Shown piece by piece: positions 9,233 to 18,439 of a stretch of DNA of 64,000 nucleotides. The first letter of the stretch is position 1. Each line of letters starts with the position of its first letter. Position numbers and translations under genes: made by a program. Source of the DNA: Candidatus Competibacter denitrificans Run_A_D11 (GTDB lineage Bacteria; Pseudomonadota; Gammaproteobacteria; Competibacterales; Competibacteraceae); contig NZ_CBTJ020000041.1 in NCBI RefSeq assembly GCF_001051235.1, positions 49,155 to 113,154 of the forward strand, in the 5' to 3' direction. The notes under the pieces were generated by a model. It did no database searches. It was not told the DNA's origin and saw only the letters and a program-made list of their open reading frames with translations.

Positions 9233-10132
9233 TTAGAAGCCAAAATCAAATCCTAGATTAGCGCCAACCCAATAGCCGTAATCACCCTGCGTTAGCGGTC
9301 GATTTTTCTCATCAGTCCCCTGATAGCCTTGGTCAGCAATATCGATTCCAGAGATCGCTGATCCAGAATAAACATAATTCAGAAAAACAAAGGAATGACC
9401 ATAGCTGCCATCTGTGACTGACTTACCCTCCTTGACCCGATCAAAATCACCAAAAGCGTGCCAAGTCTGGATAACCGCACCCGGTATTAAGCGCCCTGAC
9501 CATATACCTTGAGAATCCACCAAATAACCCAAACCAACCGATGCCATTGCACCGGGTGCCCCTTTACCCCGATACTCCTCTGGAAAAGTCAACCAACTTT
9601 TCTGAGGAGCAATCAGCGAACCCCATAAGCGACTAAATTCACTTTTATTATCGAAAGCGGGTACAGGGCTGCCGACCTGTTTCGCTGCCTCTTTGACCCG
9701 TGCATAACAAGCCTCATAACAGAGACCACCGGGTCTTTTTTTAGTGGATAAATTATAATTATCCACTATTTTTTCTCCGAGTCTATTCAAATAACTCCGT
9801 CTTGGCTCACCAAATTTTGGAATAAAGATTACCCCGGTATTTTTTGCTGGATTGTAAGTCGCCCCATAAAAACCATAGTATTTTTCACCAGCTTTAGGTG
9901 CTGGACAAGCTACATAATTTGCCAGATACCAGTTGATTTCTTTAGGATCTTTAGTTAGAAAATTATAATAAACCAGATCCGAAGCGCCCATTCCATGTTT
10001 CTTGGCAATGGTGAAAAAGTTTTCGCTCTTATCAGAACCTACTTGATAAGGTTGAGGGTATCGATAAAGGGTATCATTGGTACGTACTGGAGGCCAGGGT
10101 GCCTTGATTGTAGGTTCTTTGGTAATCGACAT
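9233..10132 (-). CDS. Candidate T6SS amidase-type effector (LysM-like + papain-fold-like)
   Basis: A 299-aa protein with no signal peptide. Residues 30-105 look like a LysM-like module (FFTIAKKHGMGASDLVYYNF, EINWYLANYV, ending GVIFIP). The remainder has an ordering suggestive of NlpC/P60 or CHAP hydrolases: C138 in GGLCYEACYARV at a helix start, H246 in YGHSFVFLNY on a strand, and an acid at D264 or D267 in GIDIADQGY. I infer peptidoglycan amidase activity; no family is proven. GGAG precedes the ATG. The DNA is visibly AT-richer than its neighbours. It lies 30 bases downstream of a secreted small protein and close to clpV, fitting an effector/immunity module. Confidence 0.6.
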   Translation of the reverse strand: MSITKEPTIKAPWPPVRTNDTLYRYPQPYQVGSDKSENFFTIAKKHGMGASDLVYYNFLTKDPKEINWYLANYVACPAPKAGEKYYGFYGATYNPAKNTGVIFIPKFGEPRRSYLNRLGEKIVDNYNLSTKKRPGGLCYEACYARVKEAAKQVGSPVPAFDNKSEFSRLWGSLIAPQKSWLTFPEEYRGKGAPGAMASVGLGYLVDSQGIWSGRLIPGAVIQTWHAFGDFDRVKEGKSVTDGSYGHSFVFLNYVYSGSAISGIDIADQGYQGTDEKNRPLTQGDYGYWVGANLGFDFGF

Positions 10133-10162
10133 AGCAGCTTCTCCACATCACGATAGTTAAAG

Positions 10163-10636
10163 TCACTTAGCAAAGTGTTCAAACCACTCTATTTTTAATA
10201 GCGTGATCTGCTTATTAGCTACCAGACCTATTTTATTAATAGATTCATTTTTTTTTAAACGCATCCCAGACAAAAAAACAGCCTTATCTGAAATATCATT
10301 GGGGTCTGGTACTTTTGGCTTCATGGGCAAAGTGCGCCCCTTGTCTGTATAGAGAACGACCTTTAAAATCGTATTATCTCTATCATTAGAAGGACTCCTC
10401 TTGGTCGGCTGATGAATAAATCGTGAAGTGATTTTTCCATCAGCCGTTACCAATATCCCTATATGACCTTCTCTATCTGTAATGGGCACTGGTAGATCGA
10501 GTTTCAGCAAGCTCCCTGGTAACAAGGTTAGTGACTGAAAAAAAAGATTTTGTGTCTGTGGGGGAGTCTCTCCCTTCACGTAAAAGGATATGAGCGATAA
10601 CAGAATGAGCAGGCTGAAAAGAACCACTTTTTTCAT
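10163..10636 (-). CDS. Exported small protein, candidate immunity partner
   Basis: A 157-aa protein beginning MKKVVLFSLLILLSLISFYV, a clear Sec signal peptide with probable cleavage near residue 22 (VKG/ET). The mature part is a small beta-rich domain without cysteines. I do not recognise the family. It is the first gene of an AT-rich pair with the gene ending at 9233, in the same direction as clpV and 92 bases after it. Immunity proteins for T6SS peptidoglycan amidases are periplasmic and encoded beside the effector, so that role is inferred. It could instead be an unrelated envelope protein. Confidence 0.55.
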   Translation of the reverse strand: MKKVVLFSLLILLSLISFYVKGETPPQTQNLFFQSLTLLPGSLLKLDLPVPITDREGHIGILVTADGKITSRFIHQPTKRSPSNDRDNTILKVVLYTDKGRTLPMKPKVPDPNDISDKAVFLSGMRLKKNESINKIGLVANKQITLLKIEWFEHFAK

Positions 10637-10673
10637 AGCACTACCACTCTTACACCTGTAAAGCTCTAAGCCT

Positions 10674-10697
10674 ATTGACTCATTGACTCATTGACTC
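10674..10697. repeat. Three tandem copies of an 8-bp unit
   Basis: ATTGACTC is repeated three times with no interruption (10674-10681, 10682-10689, 10690-10697), and AATTCAATC follows. It lies between the clpV stop and the start of the exported protein gene, 38 bases upstream of that start codon, where promoter elements for the pair could lie. Confidence 0.85.
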
Positions 10698-10728
10698 AAT
10701 TCAATCAAGAGTCAAGGCGCGGATGGCA

Positions 10729-13410
10729 TTAAAAATCATATCCAAACTCGCCTTCTCGTACCGCCACATGTACCCGCTCAATGGTCTTGCCCTCGACCAT
10801 CCGGCTCAGGAATTCCTGGCTGATCGCCGGCAACATGGTATTGGTCAGAATGGCATCGACCATTCGTCCGCCGCTCTCCAATTCAGTACAGCGGCTGACG
10901 ATCAACTTCACCACCTCATCGTCATAGCTGAACGGGATTTTGTGATTTTGCTTGATGCGTTTCTCGATTCGACCCAATTGCAGCCGGACGATATCGCCGA
11001 TCATTTCATCGCTGAGCGGATAATAGGGAATCGTCACCAAACGTCCCAATAGAGCGGGCGGGAACACCTTGAGCAACGGTTCTCGCAGTGCTTTGCTTAA
11101 ACCTTCAGGATCGGGTAGCAATTCCGGGTCTTTGCACATCCCGGCAATCAGATCGGTACCGACATTGGTAGTTAACAGAATCAGGGTATTCTTGAAATCG
11201 ATAAAGCGCCCTTCCCCGTCTTCCATCCAGCCTTTATCAAAGACCTGGAAGAAGATTTCATGCACATCGTGATGGGCTTTCTCCACCTCATCCAGCAACA
11301 CCACACTATAAGGCCGACGGCGCACCGCTTCGGTCAACACCCCACCCTCGCCGTACCCGACATAACCCGGCGGTGCGCCTTTCAAGGTGGAGACGGTATG
11401 CGCTTCCTGAAACTCACTCATATTAATGGTGATGACGTTCTGCTCACCGCCATACAGAGCCTCTGCCAAAGTCAGCGCGGTTTCAGTCTTGCCCACCCCG
11501 GACGGCCCGGCCAACATGAACACCCCAATGGGTTTATTGGGATTGTCCAGCGCGGCGCGCGACGTCTGAATGCGGCGGGCGATCATTTCCAAGGCGTGGC
11601 GCTGGCCGATGATACGGCGATTGAGGATGTTGGCCAGATTCAACACCGTTTCGATTTCGTTCTTCACCATCCGCCCAACCGGGATGCCGGTCCAATCGGC
11701 GACCACGGCGGCAACCGCCTGCGCATCCACACTGGGCAGAATCAGTGGTGACTCTCCCTGCAACTCGTTCAGCTTAACCTGCAAGCCCTTTAACTCCTCC
11801 AGCCAAACCGCTCGCTGGGGATCTACTTCGGTCGCAGTCGCAGTCTCAACCGTACCGCCAACACCGCGCAATTTGGCACGCAACTCCAAAATCTGATCGA
11901 CCAGCCCCTTCTCTTCCTGCCAGCGTGCCTCCAATGCCACCAGCCTCATTTCCTCAGTCTGCAATTTTTCCGTGGCGGCGGCGGTGCGCTGAGCAGTGTC
12001 GATCCCCACGGCTGTTTCACGACCAATGATCTCCAGTTCCGTTTTGAAACCGTCGATCCGCCGCCGACAATCTTCTACTTCAGCCGGTACTGCGTGCAGA
12101 CTGATCGCCACGCGGGCGCTGGCGGTATCGAGCAGGCTCACCGCCTTATCCGGCAATTGGCGGGCTGGAATATAGCGATGCGACAGCCGAACCGCTGCCT
12201 CCAATGCTTCATCAAGCACCTGCACCCGATGGTGCTGTTCCATGGTCGAGGCCATGCCGCGCATCATCAGCAAGGTTTTCTCTTCGCTCGGCTCACCGAC
12301 CTGAACGACCTGAAACCGACGGGTCAAGGCGGGATCTTTTTCGATATGTTTCTTGTATTCGGCCCAGGTGGTGGCGGCGATAGTGCGCAGCTTGCCGCGT
12401 GCTAAAGCTGGCTTGAGCAAGTTGGCCGCATCGCCCGTCCCGGCCGCACCACCGGCACCGACCAGCGTATGGGCTTCGTCGATAAATAAGATGATGGGCT
12501 TGGGGGAAGATTGCACTTCATCGATCACCTGCCGCAGCCGATTTTCGAATTCGCCTTTCATACTGGCGCCGGCTTGCAACAAGCCGACATCCAACACCCG
12601 CAGCGTCACATCCTGTAGAGGCGGCGGCACATCGCCAGAGGCGATGCGCTGGGCGAAACCTTCCACCACCGCCGTCTTGCCGACCCCGGCCTCACCGGTC
12701 AGGATCGGGTTGTTCTGGCGGCGGCGCATCAAAATATCGACAATCTGGCGAATTTCCTCATCGCGGCCGACGATGGGATCAAGTTCACCCTTGCGCGCCC
12801 GTTCGGTCAAATCCACCGAAAAGCGCTGGAGCGCCTCTTGTTTGCCCATCTGGGCCGGTGCTATTGCGTCGCTGGCTTCGCCAGGGGCCGCCCCGCCACC
12901 GACTTGCGAACCGTCGGTCGCCCGCAAACCAGCTTCCGGGGACGCCGCTACGATGGCAGCAAACTGCTCGGTGAGGGTATCGAGCTTGACCTTGTCGAAC
13001 TCGCGGGAGATCGCGAGCAGCGCGTTACGCAGATCAGGCGTTTTCAGCAAGCCGATCATCAGATGGCCGGTACGCACTTGCGAATCGTTAAATAACAAGG
13101 TGGCGTAGACCCATGCCTCTTTAACGGCGGCATCGACGTGCGAAGACAAATCGGAAATCGACGTTGCACCACGCGGCAAACGGTCCAGCGCTTCAGTGAA
13201 ATCCTTAGCGACCCGGCTCGGATTCAGGTCGAAATGCTGGATAATTCGGTGCAAATCGGAATCTTGAAGTTGCAGGATTTGATGGAACCAATGCACCAAT
13301 TCGACGTAAGGATTGCCCCGCAACTTGCAAAATACGGTGGCGCTTTCAATCGCTTTGTAACCGACGCTGTTTAATTTTCCAAATAGAGCGACGCGGCTGA
13401 TTTCGGCCAT
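10729..13410 (-). CDS. clpV: T6SS ATPase ClpV (TssH)
   Basis: AAA+ unfoldase that disassembles contracted TssB/TssC sheaths in the cytoplasm. The 893-aa protein has an N-terminal Clp-N domain, a first AAA domain with Walker A GEAGVGKT (239-246), a coiled middle region, and a second AAA domain with GPSGVGKT and the Clp D2-small domain. The start MAEISRVALFGKLNSVGYKAI is typical for ClpV rather than ClpB. It follows tssG by 42 bases and is the last core gene of the minus arm. TagJ is encoded in the same arm, and TagJ-containing systems use it as a ClpV-sheath adaptor. Confidence 0.96.
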   Translation of the reverse strand: MAEISRVALFGKLNSVGYKAIESATVFCKLRGNPYVELVHWFHQILQLQDSDLHRIIQHFDLNPSRVAKDFTEALDRLPRGATSISDLSSHVDAAVKEAWVYATLLFNDSQVRTGHLMIGLLKTPDLRNALLAISREFDKVKLDTLTEQFAAIVAASPEAGLRATDGSQVGGGAAPGEASDAIAPAQMGKQEALQRFSVDLTERARKGELDPIVGRDEEIRQIVDILMRRRQNNPILTGEAGVGKTAVVEGFAQRIASGDVPPPLQDVTLRVLDVGLLQAGASMKGEFENRLRQVIDEVQSSPKPIILFIDEAHTLVGAGGAAGTGDAANLLKPALARGKLRTIAATTWAEYKKHIEKDPALTRRFQVVQVGEPSEEKTLLMMRGMASTMEQHHRVQVLDEALEAAVRLSHRYIPARQLPDKAVSLLDTASARVAISLHAVPAEVEDCRRRIDGFKTELEIIGRETAVGIDTAQRTAAATEKLQTEEMRLVALEARWQEEKGLVDQILELRAKLRGVGGTVETATATEVDPQRAVWLEELKGLQVKLNELQGESPLILPSVDAQAVAAVVADWTGIPVGRMVKNEIETVLNLANILNRRIIGQRHALEMIARRIQTSRAALDNPNKPIGVFMLAGPSGVGKTETALTLAEALYGGEQNVITINMSEFQEAHTVSTLKGAPPGYVGYGEGGVLTEAVRRRPYSVVLLDEVEKAHHDVHEIFFQVFDKGWMEDGEGRFIDFKNTLILLTTNVGTDLIAGMCKDPELLPDPEGLSKALREPLLKVFPPALLGRLVTIPYYPLSDEMIGDIVRLQLGRIEKRIKQNHKIPFSYDDEVVKLIVSRCTELESGGRMVDAILTNTMLPAISQEFLSRMVEGKTIERVHVAVREGEFGYDF

Positions 13411-13452
13411 GGGTACAGACTCCGGTGGCGAGGCGTTCGTTAATGAAGAGAG

Positions 13453-14484
13453 TCAGATGCAATACGTGATGGCATCTAATTTTAGATCGTCGGCGTCACA
13501 GGCCAGGGGTTGACCGGTGAGCCAAGTGGTCCAACCCAACTGCGAGCCAGCACCCAGCCTCAGCGGCGGCACCTCTTCCTTTTTGAGGATTAAATTCACA
13601 TCCCACAGCAACTCATCACCGATGTAGTTGCGAACCCAGGCAACCAACCGACGCAAGCTAGTACTGCCGGGCAAAAACCGCTGAAACTCGGCAAGCCCCA
13701 TCGGGCCAACCACAATGCGAAACTTGTACTGGCAATCCCAAACCCGCTCGCCGATGACCGCCGTCAGGCCGAGCAGCCCCGTGGCAGGCGTTTCACCGAG
13801 GCGACAGCGGCTGGATTCATCCAGGGTCAGCCAGTGGCCGACAAAACTTTCAACCTGGACCGGCAACTTGAAAAAATCACCCAGGATCGCCGCCAACCCT
13901 TCGGGATTACGGGTCTGACACACCAGCCGACCCGCATAATGGAACTTGGCCAGGTCCGGCGCCTCATCACGCTCCCACAGCGCCGGCATCCCCAAGCCGA
14001 ACGGCGCCCCGACATAGGCGTTGAACCGGTCGGTTTCCGGTCGATCATAGCTCACCGTCGGCTGAGCATCGGCCCAGGCCCGATAAAACAAACCGACCAT
14101 TCGGTGATGGAAAAGATCGGCAAACCAAGCGAAGGTGCGGTCGCCGTGATGGCGGGACCGCTCGCGGGCGTATTCAGTCAAATGCAGCGGCAGCGGCCCG
14201 TTCGGGCCAAACAGCCCCAGAAAATACTCGAACAAGCGCGGGGGTCGGCCATCGCCCCCTGGATCAAACGCCGCCAACGTCGCCGGCGCAAACGCCATGG
14301 AGGGTTCCTGGGCCAGGCGTACCGGGTCATCAGTCAGGCGCGTTGCCTTCCCCAACCGGGGTTGCTCACGATAGAGGCATTCCAAGCGCCGCAGCGCCTG
14401 AAATAAATGAAAGGCATACGGCTTGCGCCGCAGCGCTTCAAATAAGGCTACAGCGTATGCCTGCGTCCGCTCTGAGCCGGCCAT
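13453..14484 (-). CDS. tssG: T6SS baseplate protein TssG
   Basis: TssG (ImpH/VasB, DUF1305) is a wedge component of the T6SS baseplate with TssE, TssF and TssK. At 343 aa it has normal length. Characteristic stretches include KPYAFHLFQALRRLECLYRE near the start and GPNGPLPLHLTEYARER in the first third. The start overlaps tssF by 37 bases, implying coupled translation of the two wedge proteins. Confidence 0.95.
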   Translation of the reverse strand: MAGSERTQAYAVALFEALRRKPYAFHLFQALRRLECLYREQPRLGKATRLTDDPVRLAQEPSMAFAPATLAAFDPGGDGRPPRLFEYFLGLFGPNGPLPLHLTEYARERSRHHGDRTFAWFADLFHHRMVGLFYRAWADAQPTVSYDRPETDRFNAYVGAPFGLGMPALWERDEAPDLAKFHYAGRLVCQTRNPEGLAAILGDFFKLPVQVESFVGHWLTLDESSRCRLGETPATGLLGLTAVIGERVWDCQYKFRIVVGPMGLAEFQRFLPGSTSLRRLVAWVRNYIGDELLWDVNLILKKEEVPPLRLGAGSQLGWTTWLTGQPLACDADDLKLDAITYCI

Positions 14485-16325
14485 CGGATGATCTCACCCC
14501 GTTCGGTCGATCTGACCACGGTCTCAGTCAATGAATTGATGGAGGCATACTTGGTAAAAAACCGCTCCAACACCGCTCCCATCAGAAAGATACCTACCCC
14601 TTCGAACGCGGCCTCATCCAGCGTCACGCTGACCTCCAAACCACGGGCGAACGCAATCGGCCCAGGAATCGGCGCGCGGCGGGTAATCGGCGTCGCCCGC
14701 ACCGAGGTCACCCCATCGATTTGTCGGCGCACGGCCAGTTCCGCAATGTCTCCATAAAGTCCCAACAGTTGCCGCAGTGCGACAGCGCCTTGCTGCGAAT
14801 CGGTGTCGGTGATCGAGAGATAATTCAGCGCCAAATGGCTGATCAAGCGCCAGGCAGTATCGCCGTGTGCGTGAGACGGGCGCGGCCGGGTCGGCCCGGC
14901 CAGGCAGCGAACAGCGCGGATCGGCGCCCCTGAGACCAGGGTAAAATCGGTAGCGCCGCGGCCAATGGGCATGTGCAGCGGCAAATCACGATTGGTGCAG
15001 ATCGCCGATACTGCCAATTGCCGCAAGTTGGCTTGATAGGGAGCCTCATCGGCATCCACCAGAGCCAGATAAATTTCACTACCGACATAGCTAGAGCGCG
15101 GCCCAACCCGCCGTTGATGGCCGGATAGTAAACGCGGTAACCGGTGAACCGTGTAATAGGCTCGCTGCTGTCGTTGGCTGATTTGGTCGTAGCTGGCATA
15201 GAACGGCAGAAACTCCTGTTCTTCCCCTTCTGCACCGATCCCGGTCACGCTGGTAACCTGGTAAACCTCAAAATCCATCGGTCGAGTGCGATCCGGCAAG
15301 ACATGGTGCTCCGCCACCTGATCGCTCAGATGGATGCGATCAGCCCGCTTGGGAAATAGATTGACGGCCGGTGTGCAAAAGAGGGCGAAATTCTCCGCCG
15401 CCACCACATTTTCTAAGGCGGGGTCGGCTCGATTCAGCAGGATCAGCAATTCTAATTCGTTCTCGCTACAGCGGCGCGTCGCCCGCGTCAAGCCGTTCAG
15501 TTCGACGAACAGATAGCGCTGCGGAAAGGCAAAATACTCGTGCAACAACCGATAGCCCTGAAACGAGGGCGCCGTGCAGGGCAGCAACGCCTGCTCGTCC
15601 TCGAAACCAAAACGCCGCAGGTGTTCTTTTCCGATCAGTTCGTGCCAGGGGGCAGGTCGCTGGCCTGGTCTCGCTACCAGCATGACTGCGTTACCCAGCA
15701 GTTGCTCGTAGAGGCGGGCCGGTACCGTGTCGCTACCGTGCAGAAAAATTGGCAAACGCTCCAGACCCAGCTTGTCGAATGTCAGGCCCGGCAATGTGGT
15801 GCGTAACCGCAGCCGGAGACCGGCACGAACCTTGGGTAAATCCGGCAGATCCAGGTGCGCAATCGGCTCCTTGCCGGCGAAATACTGGGCTTCGGTGACT
15901 TCCAGCGGCCACAGAGTCACCTCGTGGGCTGTCCGGTACTCACATGGGGTCTGCTCGTCCTTACCCAGCAAGCCAAGCAACTCGTTACCCCTGGGCACCA
16001 CGAAGCCTTGTGCCAGCGAACCTTCGGTCGGCTCTGGGCGGAATTGCGCAACCAGCATTGAAGGCGTTGGCGCTAGAAAGTGCGGGTAGATAATCTCCAA
16101 CAAATGCTGGGTAAAGCGCGGAAACTCATCATCCATTTTAAGTTGCACGCGCGCTGCCAGGAAACTGAAGCCTTCGAGCAAGCGTTCAACATAGGGGTCC
16201 GCGCACTCGAACCCTTCTAAACCGAGCCGACCAGCGATTTTGGGAAATTCACGAGCGAACTCACCGCCCATTTCGCGCAGGTGCTGAAGTTCGCGGTTGT
16301 AATAGTCAAGCAGACGCGGATTCAT
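14448..16325 (-). CDS. tssF: T6SS baseplate protein TssF
   Basis: TssF (ImpG/VasA, DUF879), the large wedge subunit of the baseplate. The N-terminus MNPRLLDYYNRELQHLREMG and the segment RLLEGFSFLAARVQLKMDDE are hallmarks of the family. The 625-aa length is usual. It begins 25 bases after the tssE stop and overlaps tssG at its 3' end. Confidence 0.96.
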   Translation of the reverse strand: MNPRLLDYYNRELQHLREMGGEFAREFPKIAGRLGLEGFECADPYVERLLEGFSFLAARVQLKMDDEFPRFTQHLLEIIYPHFLAPTPSMLVAQFRPEPTEGSLAQGFVVPRGNELLGLLGKDEQTPCEYRTAHEVTLWPLEVTEAQYFAGKEPIAHLDLPDLPKVRAGLRLRLRTTLPGLTFDKLGLERLPIFLHGSDTVPARLYEQLLGNAVMLVARPGQRPAPWHELIGKEHLRRFGFEDEQALLPCTAPSFQGYRLLHEYFAFPQRYLFVELNGLTRATRRCSENELELLILLNRADPALENVVAAENFALFCTPAVNLFPKRADRIHLSDQVAEHHVLPDRTRPMDFEVYQVTSVTGIGAEGEEQEFLPFYASYDQISQRQQRAYYTVHRLPRLLSGHQRRVGPRSSYVGSEIYLALVDADEAPYQANLRQLAVSAICTNRDLPLHMPIGRGATDFTLVSGAPIRAVRCLAGPTRPRPSHAHGDTAWRLISHLALNYLSITDTDSQQGAVALRQLLGLYGDIAELAVRRQIDGVTSVRATPITRRAPIPGPIAFARGLEVSVTLDEAAFEGVGIFLMGAVLERFFTKYASINSLTETVVRSTERGEIIRWPAQSGRRHTL

Positions 16326-16350
16326 GGTCGAAGTGGCTAGAGTTTACGAG

Positions 16351-16863
16351 CTAATGCGGCCGTGCTTGGCCGGCTTCCTCGATTTTGGCCTGGCCATTTT
16401 CCAGGTCGATCTCGGTGCGCAAATACAACTGCAACGGCAAGGGCTGCGCCCACAGATCACCTTCGATCTCGAAGCTGAGCGCATTGCGGCCCATGGTTTC
16501 CCCGAGAGACGCACGGACGCGCAGGGACTGGCGCAGGATGCGCGGCTCAAAATCAATCAGCACCTGGCGCAAAGTTTTCTCCAGCATAACGACATCCAAA
16601 CCGTGAACCATCATTCCCGCCAAAGCGGGTAAGCCGAAATTCACAACGGAGCGGGCCGCGAAAGGATAGCGTTCGATCTCCTCGCTCATGGGCATACAAC
16701 TGGAGTTCAACAGCCAACCGAGATCGCGCAAGACACACTCTCGCAGCCGATTGGTGGACAGTACCCGCTTATCACGGGATTCCTGCTGATGCTCAGGCTC
16801 ATCATCGGTCAGCCGATCCAGCAGCGAAGGCTGCAAACGCTCCTTGGGGGTCAGCTCAGCCAT
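16351..16863 (-). CDS. tssE: T6SS baseplate protein TssE (gp25-like)
   Basis: Cytoplasmic gp25-like lysozyme-fold protein that starts sheath polymerisation at the baseplate. The 170-aa product opens with MAELTPKERLQPSLLDRLTD and has RECVLRDLGWLLNS, FAARSVVNFGLPALAG and the conserved C-terminal part with LSFEIEGDLWA. Its start overlaps the tagJ stop by eight bases. Confidence 0.95.
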   Translation of the reverse strand: MAELTPKERLQPSLLDRLTDDEPEHQQESRDKRVLSTNRLRECVLRDLGWLLNSSCMPMSEEIERYPFAARSVVNFGLPALAGMMVHGLDVVMLEKTLRQVLIDFEPRILRQSLRVRASLGETMGRNALSFEIEGDLWAQPLPLQLYLRTEIDLENGQAKIEEAGQARPH

Positions 16864-17704
16864 CGCCGCTGGCTACCTCTGGAGCGATTTGGTCGGTGGG
16901 ATCTTGATCGACGACCAATTCAATGCGGCGCACATCCAGCAGCGGATAATCATCCACGTCGGTCGCCAACATACGCTGTCCGAGGCCAAGGGCATGACCT
17001 TCACCAGCTAGCCATTCGGTCTTGCGGCCCAGTTGCACCAGCGGATCAGCACTGTTTTCAGAAGCAGGGTAACGCGCCGGGATCAAGCCAACCGTCTCGC
17101 CGCCATTGGCCCAAGTAAAGTGGACCGGCGCCCAAACGTAATCACGCAAGTCAGCAGGCCGTTCGAGCGTAACGATATGAATACGCTGGAAAGGAATCCA
17201 ATAATAACGGCCGTTAACAATAGCTTCCAGCATCGGTCCCAGCCGAGGATCGGCGTCGGCGATCCAGCCAAACGGGCGCTCATCAACCACCCCGGCGGTC
17301 TCCATGGCCGCTGCGAAGGCGCGTTCGCGCACCGCTTGCGCCTCGGCCTGATGACCGGCGGCGTCTAAGCTCAGTCCTTCAATCAATAAGGCGACCCACG
17401 GCTCAGGGTCGCCGAAAATCAACGGCGAGCGCCGACCGGCGAAGACCTCCGCCCGCAACCGCTCGCACTGAATGGCTTCGCGATAGGTGCGCACCATCGG
17501 CAGGGTGGTCGCGTCCATCTCCGCCAATACCCCCAACTGATTGAGGGCGCGCTCCCACTGGCCCAGCACGGCCAGTAGTTGAAATAAAAAAACCCGCAGT
17601 TTGGCATCGGCGGGCGCCTTACGGATCTCGGCTTGCAGGGACTGCAACGCCTCGTGCGGGCGACCTTGACGCAGCAATTCACGCGCCTGGGCAGCATCGT
17701 GCAT
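16856..17704 (-). CDS. tagJ: T6SS accessory protein TagJ (ImpE family)
   Basis: TagJ/ImpE proteins bind the ClpV N-domain and the TssB sheath subunit in HSI-I-type systems. This 282-aa protein has an N-terminal TPR-like helical region (AAQARELLRQGRPHEALQSL) and a C-terminal beta domain with WIPFQRIHIVTLERPADLRD and VWAPVHFTWANGGETVGLIP. It lies between hcp and tssE, as in Pseudomonas HSI-I, and overlaps tssE. Confidence 0.92.
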   Translation of the reverse strand: MHDAAQARELLRQGRPHEALQSLQAEIRKAPADAKLRVFLFQLLAVLGQWERALNQLGVLAEMDATTLPMVRTYREAIQCERLRAEVFAGRRSPLIFGDPEPWVALLIEGLSLDAAGHQAEAQAVRERAFAAAMETAGVVDERPFGWIADADPRLGPMLEAIVNGRYYWIPFQRIHIVTLERPADLRDYVWAPVHFTWANGGETVGLIPARYPASENSADPLVQLGRKTEWLAGEGHALGLGQRMLATDVDDYPLLDVRRIELVVDQDPTDQIAPEVASGDG

Positions 17705-17759
17705 GGCTAAAGTTTCTCCATCGGACCAACAGCGGGCTACAACCCAAGAAAGCCAGCGA

Positions 17760-17793
17760 GGGATAGGAAGGCGGTAAAGCCTTTCCCATCCCC
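17760..17793 (-). terminator. Imperfect hairpin between hcp and tagJ
   Basis: GGGATAGGAAGGC and GCCTTTCCCATCCC flank the loop GGTAAA, giving a stem with one mismatch and one bulge just after the hcp stop. Such a structure could end most transcripts after hcp and let a fraction read into tagJ, fitting the high Hcp amounts T6SSs need. There is no strong U-tract. Confidence 0.4.
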
Positions 17794-17803
17794 CTGAACC
17801 AAC

Positions 17804-18286
17804 TTACTTCTTGACGTTTTCTGCAATGTCGAAGGTGAACTTCGGCTTTTCGCCCTCGCCACCGTCTGGCTTTTGCTCGGTGTAATTCACTTCCACCTTA
17901 GCAAAGTTCAGGCTGACGTTTTCCGTAAGCCGATCCTCGCCACCCGAACCACCGGTCGAATACGAGGTGATCAGCACCTGGGTCATCTTAATGGTCATAT
18001 AGGTCATGGGCTTATCGCCCGCCTTGCGCAGAATCAGCGTGGCTTCCTCATAGTGCTTGCCGGTTGAGCAGCGGCCCATGATGTCCGGTGAGGCTTTATC
18101 GACATATTTGGTGAGCGACATATCCTGCACGTTCACCTTGCCCGACCCCGAACCGCCACCAACATGGCCAGAACCCGCCTGGCTCAAACCCCAACTCCAG
18201 GCCAGAACATCGATTTTGCCCTTGTGCTCACCGTCCCGCGACTCACCTTTGATACCTTTGATCTCTAAGAAAATGTCAACGGCCAT
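17804..18286 (-). CDS. hcp: T6SS tube protein Hcp (TssD)
   Basis: Hcp forms the hexameric-ring inner tube that is secreted when the sheath contracts. The 160-aa protein starts MAVDIFLEIKGIKGESRDGE and has HKGKIDVLAWSWGLSQAGSG and YEEATLILRKAGDKPMTYMT, matching the Hcp1 family. A GAGGAG sequence precedes the ATG. It is separated from tssC by 308 bases that hold a sigma-54 promoter match, so it probably has its own strong expression. Confidence 0.97.
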   Translation of the reverse strand: MAVDIFLEIKGIKGESRDGEHKGKIDVLAWSWGLSQAGSGHVGGGSGSGKVNVQDMSLTKYVDKASPDIMGRCSTGKHYEEATLILRKAGDKPMTYMTIKMTQVLITSYSTGGSGGEDRLTENVSLNFAKVEVNYTEQKPDGGEGEKPKFTFDIAENVKK

Positions 18287-18322
18287 TTTGCTCTACTCCT
18301 CAATCAGATCACTGTTTAATGA

Positions 18323-18337
18323 ACATCCGGCGGATGT
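18323..18337. promoter_or_regulatory. Palindrome in the hcp leader
   Basis: ACATCCG-G-CGGATGT is a perfect 7-bp inverted repeat around one base. It lies 36-51 bases upstream of the hcp ATG and downstream of the predicted sigma-54 start site. It could be an operator or a small leader hairpin; nothing else identifies the binding factor. Confidence 0.35.
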
Positions 18338-18439
18338 CCCCTCGGTCACAACTTAACATTCGGTCAACATCTCACATTCGCTGAAGGATCAACACGCTTT
18401 GGGTTTTCCGCTGAATGTGACCATCTTCCGAGGTATTCA

